DNA of 64,000 bases from CBDCMJ01 sp965218875 (GCA_965218875.1 OZ244707.1:1674001-1738000), one strand, 5' to 3'. Positions 50,045-61,465 are shown, counted from the stretch's first letter. The notes: generated by a model not told the origin, from the letters alone. Made by a program: numbers and translations.

Positions 50045-50486
50045 AACCTTGCCATCACCATGAAAATAGACGGAGCACGAGGCCCGGGCATGACGCCGGG
50101 GGCAGCAGCCGGGCCGGGGATGCCGCGCCCAGGGGGTTATGCGTGATCGGTAGGGGCGAAAGATTTTTCGCCCCTACCTGGGGTCCTACGCCCAGGGGCC
50201 AGGCGCGCCCCACCCTGTCATTCCCCTGGAGCGTCCCACCCTGTCATTCCGCTGGAGCGCCCCACCCTGTCATTCCGCTGGAGCGCCCCACCCTGTCATT
50301 CCGCTGGAGCGCAGCGACGAGGAATCTACAGTGCATAGCTGCAAGCCCCGGCCGCTGGTGATGGGCCGCTGGGCGCTCCCCCATTTTCGTCGCCCTTATA
50401 TGGCCTCCGCAGGGCCATGGTGATTCTGAGCGTAGCGAAGAATCTCAGCTACGGCGGAGGGACCCTTCACTTCGTTCGGGGTGACG
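50045..50486. repeat. Composite dispersed repeat, copy C
   Basis: Ordered blocks are: ATCACCATGAAAATAGACGGAG (50052 onward), the GATGCCGCGCCCAGGGGG segment, a perfect 12-bp hairpin (50150-50161 with 50166-50177), four 26-bp tandem repeats (50208-50311), the conserved ~140-bp block (about 50288-50425), and the reverse complement of 38538-38604 (50422-50486). Nearly all building blocks of the window's repeat family occur here in one gap. Confidence 0.85.
50208..50311. repeat. Four tandem 26-bp repeats
   Basis: The unit CCCCACCCTGTCATTCCGCT plus GGAGCG occurs at 50208-50233, 50234-50259, 50260-50285 and 50286-50311. Units differ at most at one or two bases. The unit is the edge of the dispersed block, amplified here, likely by slippage. 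Confidence 0.92.
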
Positions 50487-50590
50487 ACTAAAAGACCCTG
50501 GCGCCGCTTGACAAGGGTGTTGCGGCGGCATAATTTAGGCGGCAGCGCGGCCCGCCGCTGGACCGCGCAATCAGGCATGAGGTGGGACCT

Positions 50591-51790
50591 ATGCCCCGGC
50601 TAGAGCTGCTCAGCGAAGTGCAACGGAAGATGCTCCAGATGTTCCCCTGCATGGAGCACGAGGATACCCCGTGGACCCCCATGGCCAAGCCCCTGTTCGA
50701 GTCCAGGGTGGCCCTGGTCACCTCCGCCGGGCTGCACCTGCGGGAAGACAAGCCCTTCGTCACCGACCACCACGGCCGCGGCGACGCCTCGTATCGGGTC
50801 ATTCCCCGGTCCACCGGGGCCGCCGACATTCTGCAAAGCCACGTCAGCATAGGGTTCGACCACACCGGGATCTACCGGGACATAAACGTGACCTTTCCCC
50901 TGGACCGGCTGCAGGAGCTGGCGTCCCGGGGGGAGATCGGCTCCCTGGGGGAGAACTACTACTCCTTCATGGGGGCGCTGCGGGATGCGTCGGAAGTGGC
51001 GGAGCGCACCGGGCCCGAGGTGGCGGAAAGGCTCCGGCAAGAGGGAGTGGAGGTGGTGGTGCTGACCCCCACTTGACCCCTGTGCTCCCACGCGGTCAGC
51101 GTGTTGGGCCGGTGCTTCGAGGAAGCCGGAATCTCCACCACCGGGGTGGTGTTCGTCAAGGAACATGCCGAGCGGGTGAAGCCGCCCCGGATGCTGTGGG
51201 TCCCCTTCGGCTTTGGAAACGCCTTGGGCCGAGCCGGCGACCCGGAGCTGCAACACCGGGTCCTGCGGGCCGCCCTGGACCTGCTGGCCCGCCCGCAGGG
51301 GCCCGTGCTGGAGGAGTTCCCCGACGACACGGCGCCGGAAGCGCTGCTCCAGGCGTCGGCGGCGGACCGCGGCGGCGATGGCGAGGAGGCGGACCCGGCG
51401 GACGAGTTGACGGCGCTACGCCCCTACTACCAGCGCTGGGTGGACCGGAACGAGGGCCGCACCAACGTGGGGCTGTGCGGCGTGCCGCAGCGCCGGTTCC
51501 GCGGCGTCGTTCGTTTCCTGCAGGGCTACGTCGACGGGGAGCGGCGGGACGCCGAGGAGCGTCCGGAAGGGACGCCGCTGCCCCAGTACCTGCGCTACTG
51601 CGTGGACGACCTGAAGGCGTTCTACTATGAGGCCCGGATGGCGCAGCGGCCGGATGCCGCCGACGCCCAGGTGCACGAGTGGTTCTGGAGCGAAACGGCC
51701 ATGGGGCGGCTGGTGGTGCGGCTGGCCCAACACATGGGGGAGTCCGACGACGCCGAAACCAAGGCCATCCCCTACGGCCTGGCGCGGTAG
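50591..51790 (+). CDS. Selenoprotein of the GrdB/PrdB (glycine/proline reductase) family
   Basis: A 399-residue frame broken by one TGA at 51074-51076 (residue 162). The surroundings are VVVLTPT-U-PLCSHAVSVLGR, a U-x-x-C motif at the place where selenoprotein B of glycine/sarcosine/betaine reductase and PrdB of D-proline reductase carry Sec. The reading frame continues unbroken for 238 codons, with family-like VPFGFGNALGRAGDPELQ. Upstream, HLREDKPFVTDHHGRGDASYRVIP and DHTGIYRDINVTFPLDRLQELAS also fit. A hairpin lies 12 bases after the TGA. No other reductase subunit is nearby, so the substrate and role are unknown. ATG 50591 has GAGGTGGG upstream. Confidence 0.9.
51089..51103 (+). promoter_or_regulatory. 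Candidate bacterial SECIS hairpin of the GrdB/PrdB-family gene
   Basis: CACGC (51089-51093) pairs with GCGTG (51099-51103) around the loop GGTCA. The stem can be extended by CC/GG outside a two-base bulge. The loop begins 17 bases after the TGA and contains GU in the RNA, as expected for SelB-recognised elements. Confidence 0.6.
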
Positions 51791-51847
51791 AGAGCGGCGG
51801 CCGCTGCTCCACCAAAATGCCGGGGTCTCGCGCGGGATTGGCGCCAG

Positions 51848-52067
51848 GGTCATTCAATTGTTACCCAGGCAGGAGACAGCAACCACCGCCTCTGGATCAT
51901 GCGGAACCCGGCTCTCCTGTCATTCCGGACCTGGCTTTCTTGTCATTCCGAACCCGTCGAGACGGGGAGGAATCTCAAGCCGCTATTAGGAGCTAAGGTG
52001 AGTTGACCATAGGGACTTCAGATTCCTCACTGCGCTCGGAATGGCATTCGCTGACAATTGAATGACC
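51848..52067. mobile_element. MITE-like element, 220 bp with 14-bp perfect terminal inverted repeats
   Basis: GGTCATTCAATTGT (51848-51861) is mirrored by ACAATTGAATGACC (52054-52067). Interior segments from 51941 onward match 45094-45222. It contains no open frame. It sits just after the GrdB/PrdB-family gene and before the vapB-like gene, in a 375-base gap that otherwise shows nothing. Confidence 0.8.
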
Positions 52068-52165
52068 TTGGGGGTTGGCGCCGTCTTTGCGGCGCCGCAT
52101 ATAGCCTTGCTATACCTTTAGAGGCAATAATTCCACATAGAAGTAATCTATAGAGAGTCTTAGCA

Positions 52166-52399
52166 ATGCTTGAATCGGGAATAACAGCCAAGGGGCAGAC
52201 TACGTTTCCGAAGGCCATGCGAGAGGCCCTGTCGGCAAAGGCCGGTGACCGGGTGCGCTATCTGATCGAAGACGGCCAAGTCCGAGTTAGGCCGGTCCGG
52301 CCCATTAGCCGATTATTCGGCGTGCTGAAGAGCGAGGGACCGGTTGTGACCTTACAGGAGATGGAACAAGCCATTGCCGACGGGGCCCGTGAATCGTGA
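52166..52399 (+). CDS. AbrB/MazE-like antitoxin (VapB type)
   Basis: DNA-binding antitoxin of 77 residues with a SpoVT/AbrB swapped-hairpin domain: SGITAKGQTTFPKAMREAL and AGDRVRYLIEDGQVRVRPV. The C-terminal tail (GPVVTLQEMEQAIADGARES) would wrap the toxin. Its stop overlaps the vapC GTG by four bases (GTGA), the standard vapBC design. Since the toxin is broken, this may be a free antitoxin or a decaying remnant. No clear ribosome site precedes ATG 52166. Confidence 0.85.
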   Translation: MLESGITAKGQTTFPKAMREALSAKAGDRVRYLIEDGQVRVRPVRPISRLFGVLKSEGPVVTLQEMEQAIADGARES

Positions 52400-52640
52400 T
52401 TGCCGTCGACACCAACGTCCTCGTACGCTATCTGGTTGAGGACGACCCCGAGCAGGCTCAAGCCGCCAGGACATTGCTGTATAGCCTGTCCTCTGAACTG
52501 CCTGGGTTCGTGTGTCGGGAGGTGATCGTGGAGTTGGTGTGGGTGCCGGAGCAAGCCCTCTGTACACCTTCGACCACGCCCTTGGGAGGCTGGACCAGGC
52601 TTTCCTGGTGCAGAGCGAGTCGACAGGTGAGCCGCAATGA
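52396..52640 (+). pseudogene. vapC toxin remnant (PIN domain, internal deletion and frameshift)
   Basis: The N-terminal PIN start is normal (IAVDTNVLVRYLVEDDPEQA, first acidic residue D5) up to REVIVELVW. Then the frame changes: a +2 frame from about 52554 to the TGA at 52638-52640 encodes PLYTFDHALGRLDQAFLV, which is the usual C-terminal end of a PIN domain (TFD-x-x-L). About 70 central residues, including catalytic acids, are missing. The gene is therefore a deletion derivative and cannot make active toxin. Confidence 0.75.
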
Positions 52641-52752
52641 ATGACGCCGGAAAAGCCTAACCGCCCGAGATTAGCTTGGCGAATCCCCCGGTTGGGTCAA
52701 TTGGAGCACAGAGTCTCTAGCATCCCTGAGTGAGGCCGCGCCAATAATCCTA

Positions 52753-52793
52753 ACGCCGAAACCAAGGCCATCCCCTACGGCCTGGCGCGGTAG
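52753..52793. repeat. 41-bp perfect duplicate of the 3' end of the GrdB/PrdB-family gene
   Basis: Bases 52753-52793 are identical to 51750-51790, the last 41 bases of the selenoprotein gene including its TAG. The following GAGCGGCGGC is also shared. The 960-base stretch between the copies holds the MITE and the vapBC remnant. The rest of the 52641-52882 gap shows nothing else. Confidence 0.9.
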
Positions 52794-52882
52794 GAGCGGC
52801 GGCGGTCCTGCGGTCTACAGCTGCACCACACGGGCCGCCTTTCAAGAGAATGATTGGCCGATTCGGCACATTGGGTGGCTTC

Positions 52883-53749
52883 CTACGGCTCTAGAGGCGG
52901 TACAAGTGAATCGCTCGCCCATCTGCTATAAACATGGTCGAAGAAACCTTCAACTATGTTGGCCTTAACCACCCTGGATAGCTCCGCTCCTGATTGTGTC
53001 AGTAGGACTTTTCCTACAATCAGTTCGTTTTCAGAGTCCTTTGGCAGCGTTAATTCTACCCGCTTTGGCCCGTAGGAAGCGGTGATTCTCTGAGGCAAAT
53101 TCACGATTTTAAACTCACCCACGTTGTTGAAGTGAACAAGTCCTAAGGCATCAAGCTGGCCAAGGGTACGGAAGCTAATCCGGCATTGATTATGAATCTT
53201 GTCTTGTGTATCATATGCAAGTGGATAAGCCTCGTTGCGTACTACCCAAGTGAAACGGCAGAGATTAGTGAATAGCTCTGCATCACGCTTGTCTAGGTCC
53301 GCCACCAAGTTGACGGTTTTTCTTGAGAATGAGCCAGGGTTGTTTCCCTGACCAGCGAGGATTCTAGCCCAAAGGTCTTGCATCTCATTGTCTGACACTA
53401 TTCGGCATTTATCGAAGAAGTTCGTTATCCAATCGTTCTCTATGTCTTCGGGCGAGGCGTTGTCGGTGAGCTCAGGGATAGCCTTTTGAGTTATGCTCTC
53501 TATATTTTCTTGTATGGTCATCTCCTCATTGAGAACACGATTCGCCGCCCTCGATCGGAGCTCCGCAACTTCAATCTCTGTCTCGGTTTCGGAGACTGCG
53601 CGGATTCGATTTGCCTTCGCCTCTGCTTCGGCCATTCGGATGGTCTGACTTGGATCAAAATGCCTTCCGAAGGCATTTGAGATTTTTTCAATAAGCACTG
53701 TTGCCGGCTTTGAGAGGCCGGATGTGCTGATCAGAGAGAATTCCGCCAT
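52883..53749 (-). CDS. DUF2806 family protein
   Basis: Protein of 288 residues that matches DUF2806: an N-terminal charged helix (RMAEAEAKANRIRAV), then EDIENDWITNFFDKCRIVSDNEMQDLWARILAGQ, followed by a beta-rich C-terminal half. The family has no known function and is frequently found on accessory islands. Base composition is about 50% GC in the samples I counted, well below the ~65% typical of the window, which marks it as recently acquired. It lies 42 bases downstream of the restriction-methylation gene on the same strand, so the two may form one defence unit. ATG 53749. Confidence 0.8.
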   Translation of the reverse strand: MAEFSLISTSGLSKPATVLIEKISNAFGRHFDPSQTIRMAEAEAKANRIRAVSETETEIEVAELRSRAANRVLNEEMTIQENIESITQKAIPELTDNASPEDIENDWITNFFDKCRIVSDNEMQDLWARILAGQGNNPGSFSRKTVNLVADLDKRDAELFTNLCRFTWVVRNEAYPLAYDTQDKIHNQCRISFRTLGQLDALGLVHFNNVGEFKIVNLPQRITASYGPKRVELTLPKDSENELIVGKVLLTQSGAELSRVVKANIVEGFFDHVYSRWASDSLVPPLEP

Positions 53750-53791
53750 AACATAGGCTCCAAGAACGGGGTTCTATGGGGTCGGGGTTTC

Positions 53792-56554
53792 CTAAGAATG
53801 TGCCGTGTCGTCCGCCGCCCGCGCCAAGTTTAGCACCAGCAACTTCTCCAGGATAGCGGTGTCGGACAGGTCCTCAGGCCAGCCGTAGGCGTCGAAGACC
53901 GCCTGGTCCAGCCGGTCGTGGACTTGCCGCAGCCAGGTGGGGCGGGCGTTGTACAGGTTGGTCAGGGTCCGCTTCTTCAGCTCCGGTTCAGGGGTGTTGG
54001 CCGGGTTGAGCCAGCCCTCCCGCAAGTTGTTTAGCTCCCGCGCCGCCTCCGCGATAGCCTCCCGCTGTTCGCCGTTGGGCTCCGGGAACGGGAAGGTCTC
54101 GAAGCAGGTGGTGGGGGTGTAGCGAAACCCCGATTCCACCTCTCGTAGCTGCGTACCCATGGCCCGTGCCCATAAATCGTGAATCCGACTGTGCAGCACG
54201 CCGAAGGTGTAATCATCTTCACGGGCGAATATGTCATTGCTGTCGTTACATAGTGTTTTGGTATCTACCCAAACAAACAGAGAATGCTTGGATACTCGGG
54301 GCTTTACGATGTATCTGTGTAGCCCCTTTATGGCTTCACGCAAACTAGGTCTTGGCCTCGCATACTGCCACCATCGTTTTCGGTGAGCCGCCTGCGATTT
54401 TTCAAGCCGTTTTGGGTAGACGCGCTGTTTGACGTGCTCGAAGGGCATCTCATAGTGACAAGCCTCATCCATCCCCATTATCCCGAAGTCGATGGTGTAC
54501 ATATCCCTCGTACGCTGGGTAATGTCTTTCGCGTTCAATACCCGGCGCACCACGTCCGAATTCGGTTTGCCACTAACGTTAAGTGGTTGGGACAACATTA
54601 GGGAGGCGAGTTCGGGGGAGATATCAAAAGGCGCTTTCGGAGATGGTCCTTCGAATGATATTCCCAAGTTTTCTTTCAAGCGGATTGCGGTCGTGGTATC
54701 AACTCCAATCGTCAGGTTGGCATTGATACCACCCGTGACTATCTCGCCATCAAAGATGCGTTCAGATTCACCACCGCGGTCAAATCCTACGATTGAAATG
54801 TGCACCATCGCACCATCAAGCGTCCATTCTCTATCCGGATAGGCCATAAATATATCGCCAGTGTGCTTGATGCGTTGCAATACCGTGCGGTTGTCTCGGC
54901 CGCGAATCCCTTGAGTTGCTAGAAGACCGACACGGCTTGTAAGGTATTGCTCAACCATTGCCCTTGCTTTCTCAAGCCAGTAGCAGCACAAATCGCTTGA
55001 GTTGGGAATTCGGTCTCCGTACAGCGCGTACACCGCTTCGGCGTAATCATCACCCAATGCGCTGCGCAATCCACCGCGCCCCAAAAACGGCGGATTGCCG
55101 ATGATGAATTCGGCGGGCGGCCACTCTGGTTCCCGGGGATCGCCCGTGTCGCCTTCAGCCAGGATGGCGTCGGTCTTGCGGATGGATACCAGCGGCGTGA
55201 GGATGGGGCTGTGGGTGTAGGGAAAGCCGTTGTTCTGGTGCCACTGGATGTAGCCGATCCACAGGGCGGTGCGGGCCAACTCAGCGGCGTAGGGGTTGAT
55301 TTCCAGCCCCAGCATCTGGTCAGGCTTGACCGTGGGGACCAGGTTCTCCCAGCCGTGAGTGGCGGCGACGTCGATAACCTGCTTTTCCAGGTCCAGAAGC
55401 GAGCGCAGGGCCAGGTACAGGAAGTTGCCGCTGCCGCAGGCGGGGTCCAGGACCTCTACCTCGAACAGCCGCTGTTGAAACGCGGCCAGCCGGACCCAGG
55501 CCGTCTCGGCGTCGTCCTCGATCACAAGGTTTCCCACCTCCCGTTGAACGGACTCCCATTCGGCCCGCAGCGGGGCCATCACCACCGGCTCCACCACCAG
55601 CATGATGTCCTCCGCGCCGGTGTAGTGGGCGCCCAGGTGGGAGCGCTTGGAGGCGTCCAAAGCCCTCTCGAACAGGGTGCCAAAGATTGACGGCTCGATG
55701 TCGCGCCAGTTCTTTTGCGCAGCCACGCCGAGTCGCTGGAGAGCGGCTTCGCTAAGCTTTATGGTCTCGGCATTGATGAACAGGTCCCCGTTGAAATGGG
55801 CCACCGGAGTTGCCCCGAACATGCCGCCGCCGGCCATCTGCGCAAATAGGTTGCCCACAGCCTGCTCGAATAATTCCGGGTCCTTGAAGTGCTCTTTTAC
55901 GATCTGAGAAAAGGGACGGCCCGCGAGCAGGCCGGCGTCCTCGGCGTAGAGACAGAACACGATCTGGTTGAGGTAGCGGGCCAGCCTTTCCGGGTCCTCG
56001 TTGTGCTGCTCCATGTCGGCAACGATTCCCTGGAACAGGTCGGCGGTCTCCCTAGTCACGGCCTCCACCGAGCGGCCGGGCCGCAGTTCGGCGGGAGCGA
56101 AGAAGGCGTAGCGCAGCTTGTTGAGGTTTGAGGGTTGGTCTAGGTCTGTAACCGGGATTACGTGCCGGACCGTCTCCATGCCCTGGAAGTTGGTCTGTAT
56201 CCAGATGGTGTGGAAGGACGATACGATTAGCAGCGGCGGCGTTTTCAGGTGCACTTGGTAGCGAAGGAGTTGGTTCAACGCCGCGTTGAGGTCATCGTCG
56301 CTGCCCTTGAACTCCCAACCGAAGGCCCCTTCGAGGTAGGCGTCGGCGAAGCCGCCGGGCACCCACTTCTCGAAGGTGAAGACCGCACTGTTTCCGTATT
56401 CGACCGGCGTGGGATGGCCGACCAGGGCGCAGACATCCAGGAACATTTCCTGGGAAGCCTGTTTCTCGCCAAATTGGACACCCCGCCACTTGGCGACGAA
56501 TTTGTCCGGATGCAGCCCAGGCTCACGTGGCGTCATGTAACGGCTCGGCTTCAC
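53792..56554 (-). CDS. MmeI-like (type IIL) restriction-methylation fusion enzyme
   Basis: Single-chain restriction and modification enzyme of about 920 residues. The PD-(D/E)XK nuclease motif D71 ... E81-F-K83 is in GFADAYLEGAFGWEFKG. The SAM motif DPACGSGNF is at 370-378 and the catalytic NPPF at 487-490 marks an adenine-N6 methyltransferase. The remaining part should hold the target-recognition domain. Residues ~492-800 (about 54160-55080) come from DNA near 48% GC, against ~68% in the flanking parts of the same gene, so the specificity region looks exchanged. GTG 56554 and ATG 56536 are both possible starts. It is 62 bases after uvrA. Confidence 0.88.
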   Translation of the reverse strand: MKPSRYMTPREPGLHPDKFVAKWRGVQFGEKQASQEMFLDVCALVGHPTPVEYGNSAVFTFEKWVPGGFADAYLEGAFGWEFKGSDDDLNAALNQLLRYQVHLKTPPLLIVSSFHTIWIQTNFQGMETVRHVIPVTDLDQPSNLNKLRYAFFAPAELRPGRSVEAVTRETADLFQGIVADMEQHNEDPERLARYLNQIVFCLYAEDAGLLAGRPFSQIVKEHFKDPELFEQAVGNLFAQMAGGGMFGATPVAHFNGDLFINAETIKLSEAALQRLGVAAQKNWRDIEPSIFGTLFERALDASKRSHLGAHYTGAEDIMLVVEPVVMAPLRAEWESVQREVGNLVIEDDAETAWVRLAAFQQRLFEVEVLDPACGSGNFLYLALRSLLDLEKQVIDVAATHGWENLVPTVKPDQMLGLEINPYAAELARTALWIGYIQWHQNNGFPYTHSPILTPLVSIRKTDAILAEGDTGDPREPEWPPAEFIIGNPPFLGRGGLRSALGDDYAEAVYALYGDRIPNSSDLCCYWLEKARAMVEQYLTSRVGLLATQGIRGRDNRTVLQRIKHTGDIFMAYPDREWTLDGAMVHISIVGFDRGGESERIFDGEIVTGGINANLTIGVDTTTAIRLKENLGISFEGPSPKAPFDISPELASLMLSQPLNVSGKPNSDVVRRVLNAKDITQRTRDMYTIDFGIMGMDEACHYEMPFEHVKQRVYPKRLEKSQAAHRKRWWQYARPRPSLREAIKGLHRYIVKPRVSKHSLFVWVDTKTLCNDSNDIFAREDDYTFGVLHSRIHDLWARAMGTQLREVESGFRYTPTTCFETFPFPEPNGEQREAIAEAARELNNLREGWLNPANTPEPELKKRTLTNLYNARPTWLRQVHDRLDQAVFDAYGWPEDLSDTAILEKLLVLNLARAADDTAHS

Positions 56555-56616
56555 ACGCAGGTTGCTGTGCTTGCCCTGGGCGGGGGGCGGCGTACCGGCC
56601 CTGCCCCCCAGCCCTC

Positions 56617-59526
<2,910 letters not shown>

Positions 59527-59529
59527 CTA

Positions 59530-59704
59530 CTCCCACCTGTCACACTGTTTCCCGGTCACGAGGTTTCAAGGCCCATTTTAGCACCGCCGCGCCGCTTTGT
59601 GGCCCGCCGCGGCTTTTGAAAAGGCCGCCGCTAACGCGGGCGGGCCAGAACGACAATTAGTAGGCCCTGGCGGGCAGGGTCTATCAATGGGCGCCCTGGT
59701 CCCT
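59530..59704. other. Intergenic, no gene seen
   Basis: Upstream region of uvrA. I see no regulatory box that is convincing. A short motif GACAATTAGTAGGCCCTGGCGGGC (split as GACAATTAGTAGG and CCCTGGCGGGC, 59651-59675) recurs in similar form at 59990-60020 and brackets the next repeat. Confidence 0.45.
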
Positions 59705-60000
59705 ACCGGTCATTACCGTGAAAATAGCTTGCCGCGCCCCCACCCTGTCATTCCGTGGGAGCGCAGCGACGAGGAATCTAAAAATGCATGGCTGCAAGCC
59801 CCGGTCGCCGGTGATGGGCCGCTCGGCGTTGCCCCATTTTCATCGCCCTTATGTGGCCTCCGCAAGGCCATGGTCATTCCGAACCAGCCCTTACCTGTCA
59901 TTCCGAACCAACGGGAGGAATCTGAAATCTCTGCCCCAGGCCAAGGTCGCCCGGGCCCAAGAATCTCAGATTTCTCGCTCCGCTCGGAATGACAACTAAA
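59705..60000. repeat. Composite dispersed repeat, copy D
   Basis: Begins with ATTACCGTGAAAATAGC, then the conserved block (about 59747-59880; GAGCGCAGCGACGAGGAAT, TTATGTGGCCTCCGCAAGGCC), then a copy of the MITE interior known from 41280-41390 (59897-59995) ending TCGGAATGAC. It shows how the blocks are joined in new combinations. No gene is present between 59527 and 60172. Confidence 0.8.
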
Positions 60001-60172
60001 GGGCCCTCCCTGGCGGGCGGTCCGGGGGCCAAACCGTCCAGGGGGTGTTAGTATATCTCCGCCCCTTCCTACGAGGGGGGGACGTTCGGAATCACGATGG
60101 CCTTGCATAGGCCATATCAAGAGCAATGAAAATGGAGGAGTGCCGGGGCTGTCCTCCGCCACCCTGCGTACA

Positions 60173-61408
60173 ATGAAAAGTCCGCCGCTGATGATTGCCA
60201 GGCTCACCCTGCCGGCGGCCGCCCTAGCCGCCGTCCTAACGGTTGCCTGCGGCTCGCCCGGGCCGGCGGCTCTGGAGACTCCCGCCGCCACTCCTGCCCT
60301 GGCAGTCACCGCCCCCGGAGAGACGCCCCGGGCGGTGAACGAGACGGGCCTGCCCTTGGCCCTGCCGCCGGGACTGCGGATCACCCTCTTCACGCCGCTG
60401 GACACCGGGCCCTTGAGATTCATGGCCTTCTCGCCCGACGGCATCCTGTTGGTCAGCATGCCCAGCCCCGGCGGCCTCTACTCCCGAGGGGCGGGAGGCG
60501 CGGTTCTGGCCCTGCCGGACCTGGACCGCGACGGGGTGGCGGACGAGGTGAGGGAGGTGATTTCAGGCCTGGATAACCTTCCCCACGGTCTGGCCTTTTA
60601 CGACGGCTACCTGTACGTGGCCGGGGAAGACCGCGTGTCCCGCTACCCCTACCGGGGCAACGGCGTCGTCGGTGCGGGAGAACCGGTGGTGGAGGGTCTC
60701 CCCGACGACGGCGGCCACGTGTCCCGGACCGTCGGGTTCTCGGCGTCCAACAAGATGTACCTGTCCATTGGCTCGTCGTGCAATGCCTGCGTTGAGCGGG
60801 ATGAACGGCGCGCCTCGATAATGGAGTACCATCCCGACGGCTCGAAAGGCCGCGTCTACGCTGGCGGCCTCCGCAACCCGGTGGGCTTTGTGTTCCACCC
60901 GGACAGCGGAGAGATTTGGGCGACCGAGAACGGCCGCGATCACCTGGGGGAAGACCTGCCCCCTGACGAGATAAATATCGTGAGGAGCGGGCAGGACTAC
61001 GGTTGGCCCTCCTGCTACGGCGACAGAGTTCCAGACCCTTTCCGTGACGATGCGGACGGTTGCCAGGTTACGGTGGGCAGCGTCCACGACATCCAGGCCC
61101 ACTCGGCGCCCCTGGGCTTGCGGTTCGTCGACAGCGCTCAGCTTCCCCCGGAGTGGCAGGGCGACCTGCTGGTGGCCTACCACGGTTCCTGGAACCGCCG
61201 GGAACCCACCGGGTACAAGGTGGTGAGGCTGGACGTGGAGGGGGACGAGGTCCGGGGCGAGGAGGACTTCATCTCCGGCTGGCTCCGGGAGGACGGGTCC
61301 CGCCTGGGGCGTCCCGTGGACCTGATATTCGGCCCGGATGACGGCGCGTTGTATATATCCGACGACTTCGCGGGCGTGGTCTACCGGGTTACCAAGGTCC
61401 GGGAGTAG
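60173..61408 (+). CDS. PQQ-type sugar dehydrogenase-like lipoprotein
   Basis: Extracytoplasmic protein of 411 residues. A lipoprotein signal (MKSPPLMIARL, hydrophobic core, then LTVAC with Cys at residue 26) is followed by a low-complexity Pro/Ala/Thr linker. The beta-propeller shows family motifs: DLDRDGVADE, DNLPHGLAF, GGLRNPVGFVFHP, IWATENGRDHLG and GQDYGWPSCYGD. These match glucose/sorbosone dehydrogenases, which oxidise sugars with PQQ, though many relatives have no proven activity. ATG 60173 gives the best signal peptide; upstream GTG 60140 is possible. It stands alone. Confidence 0.88.
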   Translation: MKSPPLMIARLTLPAAALAAVLTVACGSPGPAALETPAATPALAVTAPGETPRAVNETGLPLALPPGLRITLFTPLDTGPLRFMAFSPDGILLVSMPSPGGLYSRGAGGAVLALPDLDRDGVADEVREVISGLDNLPHGLAFYDGYLYVAGEDRVSRYPYRGNGVVGAGEPVVEGLPDDGGHVSRTVGFSASNKMYLSIGSSCNACVERDERRASIMEYHPDGSKGRVYAGGLRNPVGFVFHPDSGEIWATENGRDHLGEDLPPDEINIVRSGQDYGWPSCYGDRVPDPFRDDADGCQVTVGSVHDIQAHSAPLGLRFVDSAQLPPEWQGDLLVAYHGSWNRREPTGYKVVRLDVEGDEVRGEEDFISGWLREDGSRLGRPVDLIFGPDDGALYISDDFAGVVYRVTKVRE

Positions 61409-61465
61409 GTCTTGACCGCGCTGGCTGCGCCATAGGCGTTGCCGGCGACCAGTCGAAGGTCCACA

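Noticed and set aside
50208..50311. A short CRISPR array
   Set aside because: The units are directly adjacent with no spacers and no cas genes are present.
51074..51076. The TGA as an ordinary nonsense mutation or sequencing error in a pseudogene
   Set aside because: The downstream frame stays open for 238 codons with family-like sequence, the TGA sits exactly at the Sec site of the family, and a hairpin follows. A second TGA of this kind occurs at 46442-46444 in another Sec family.
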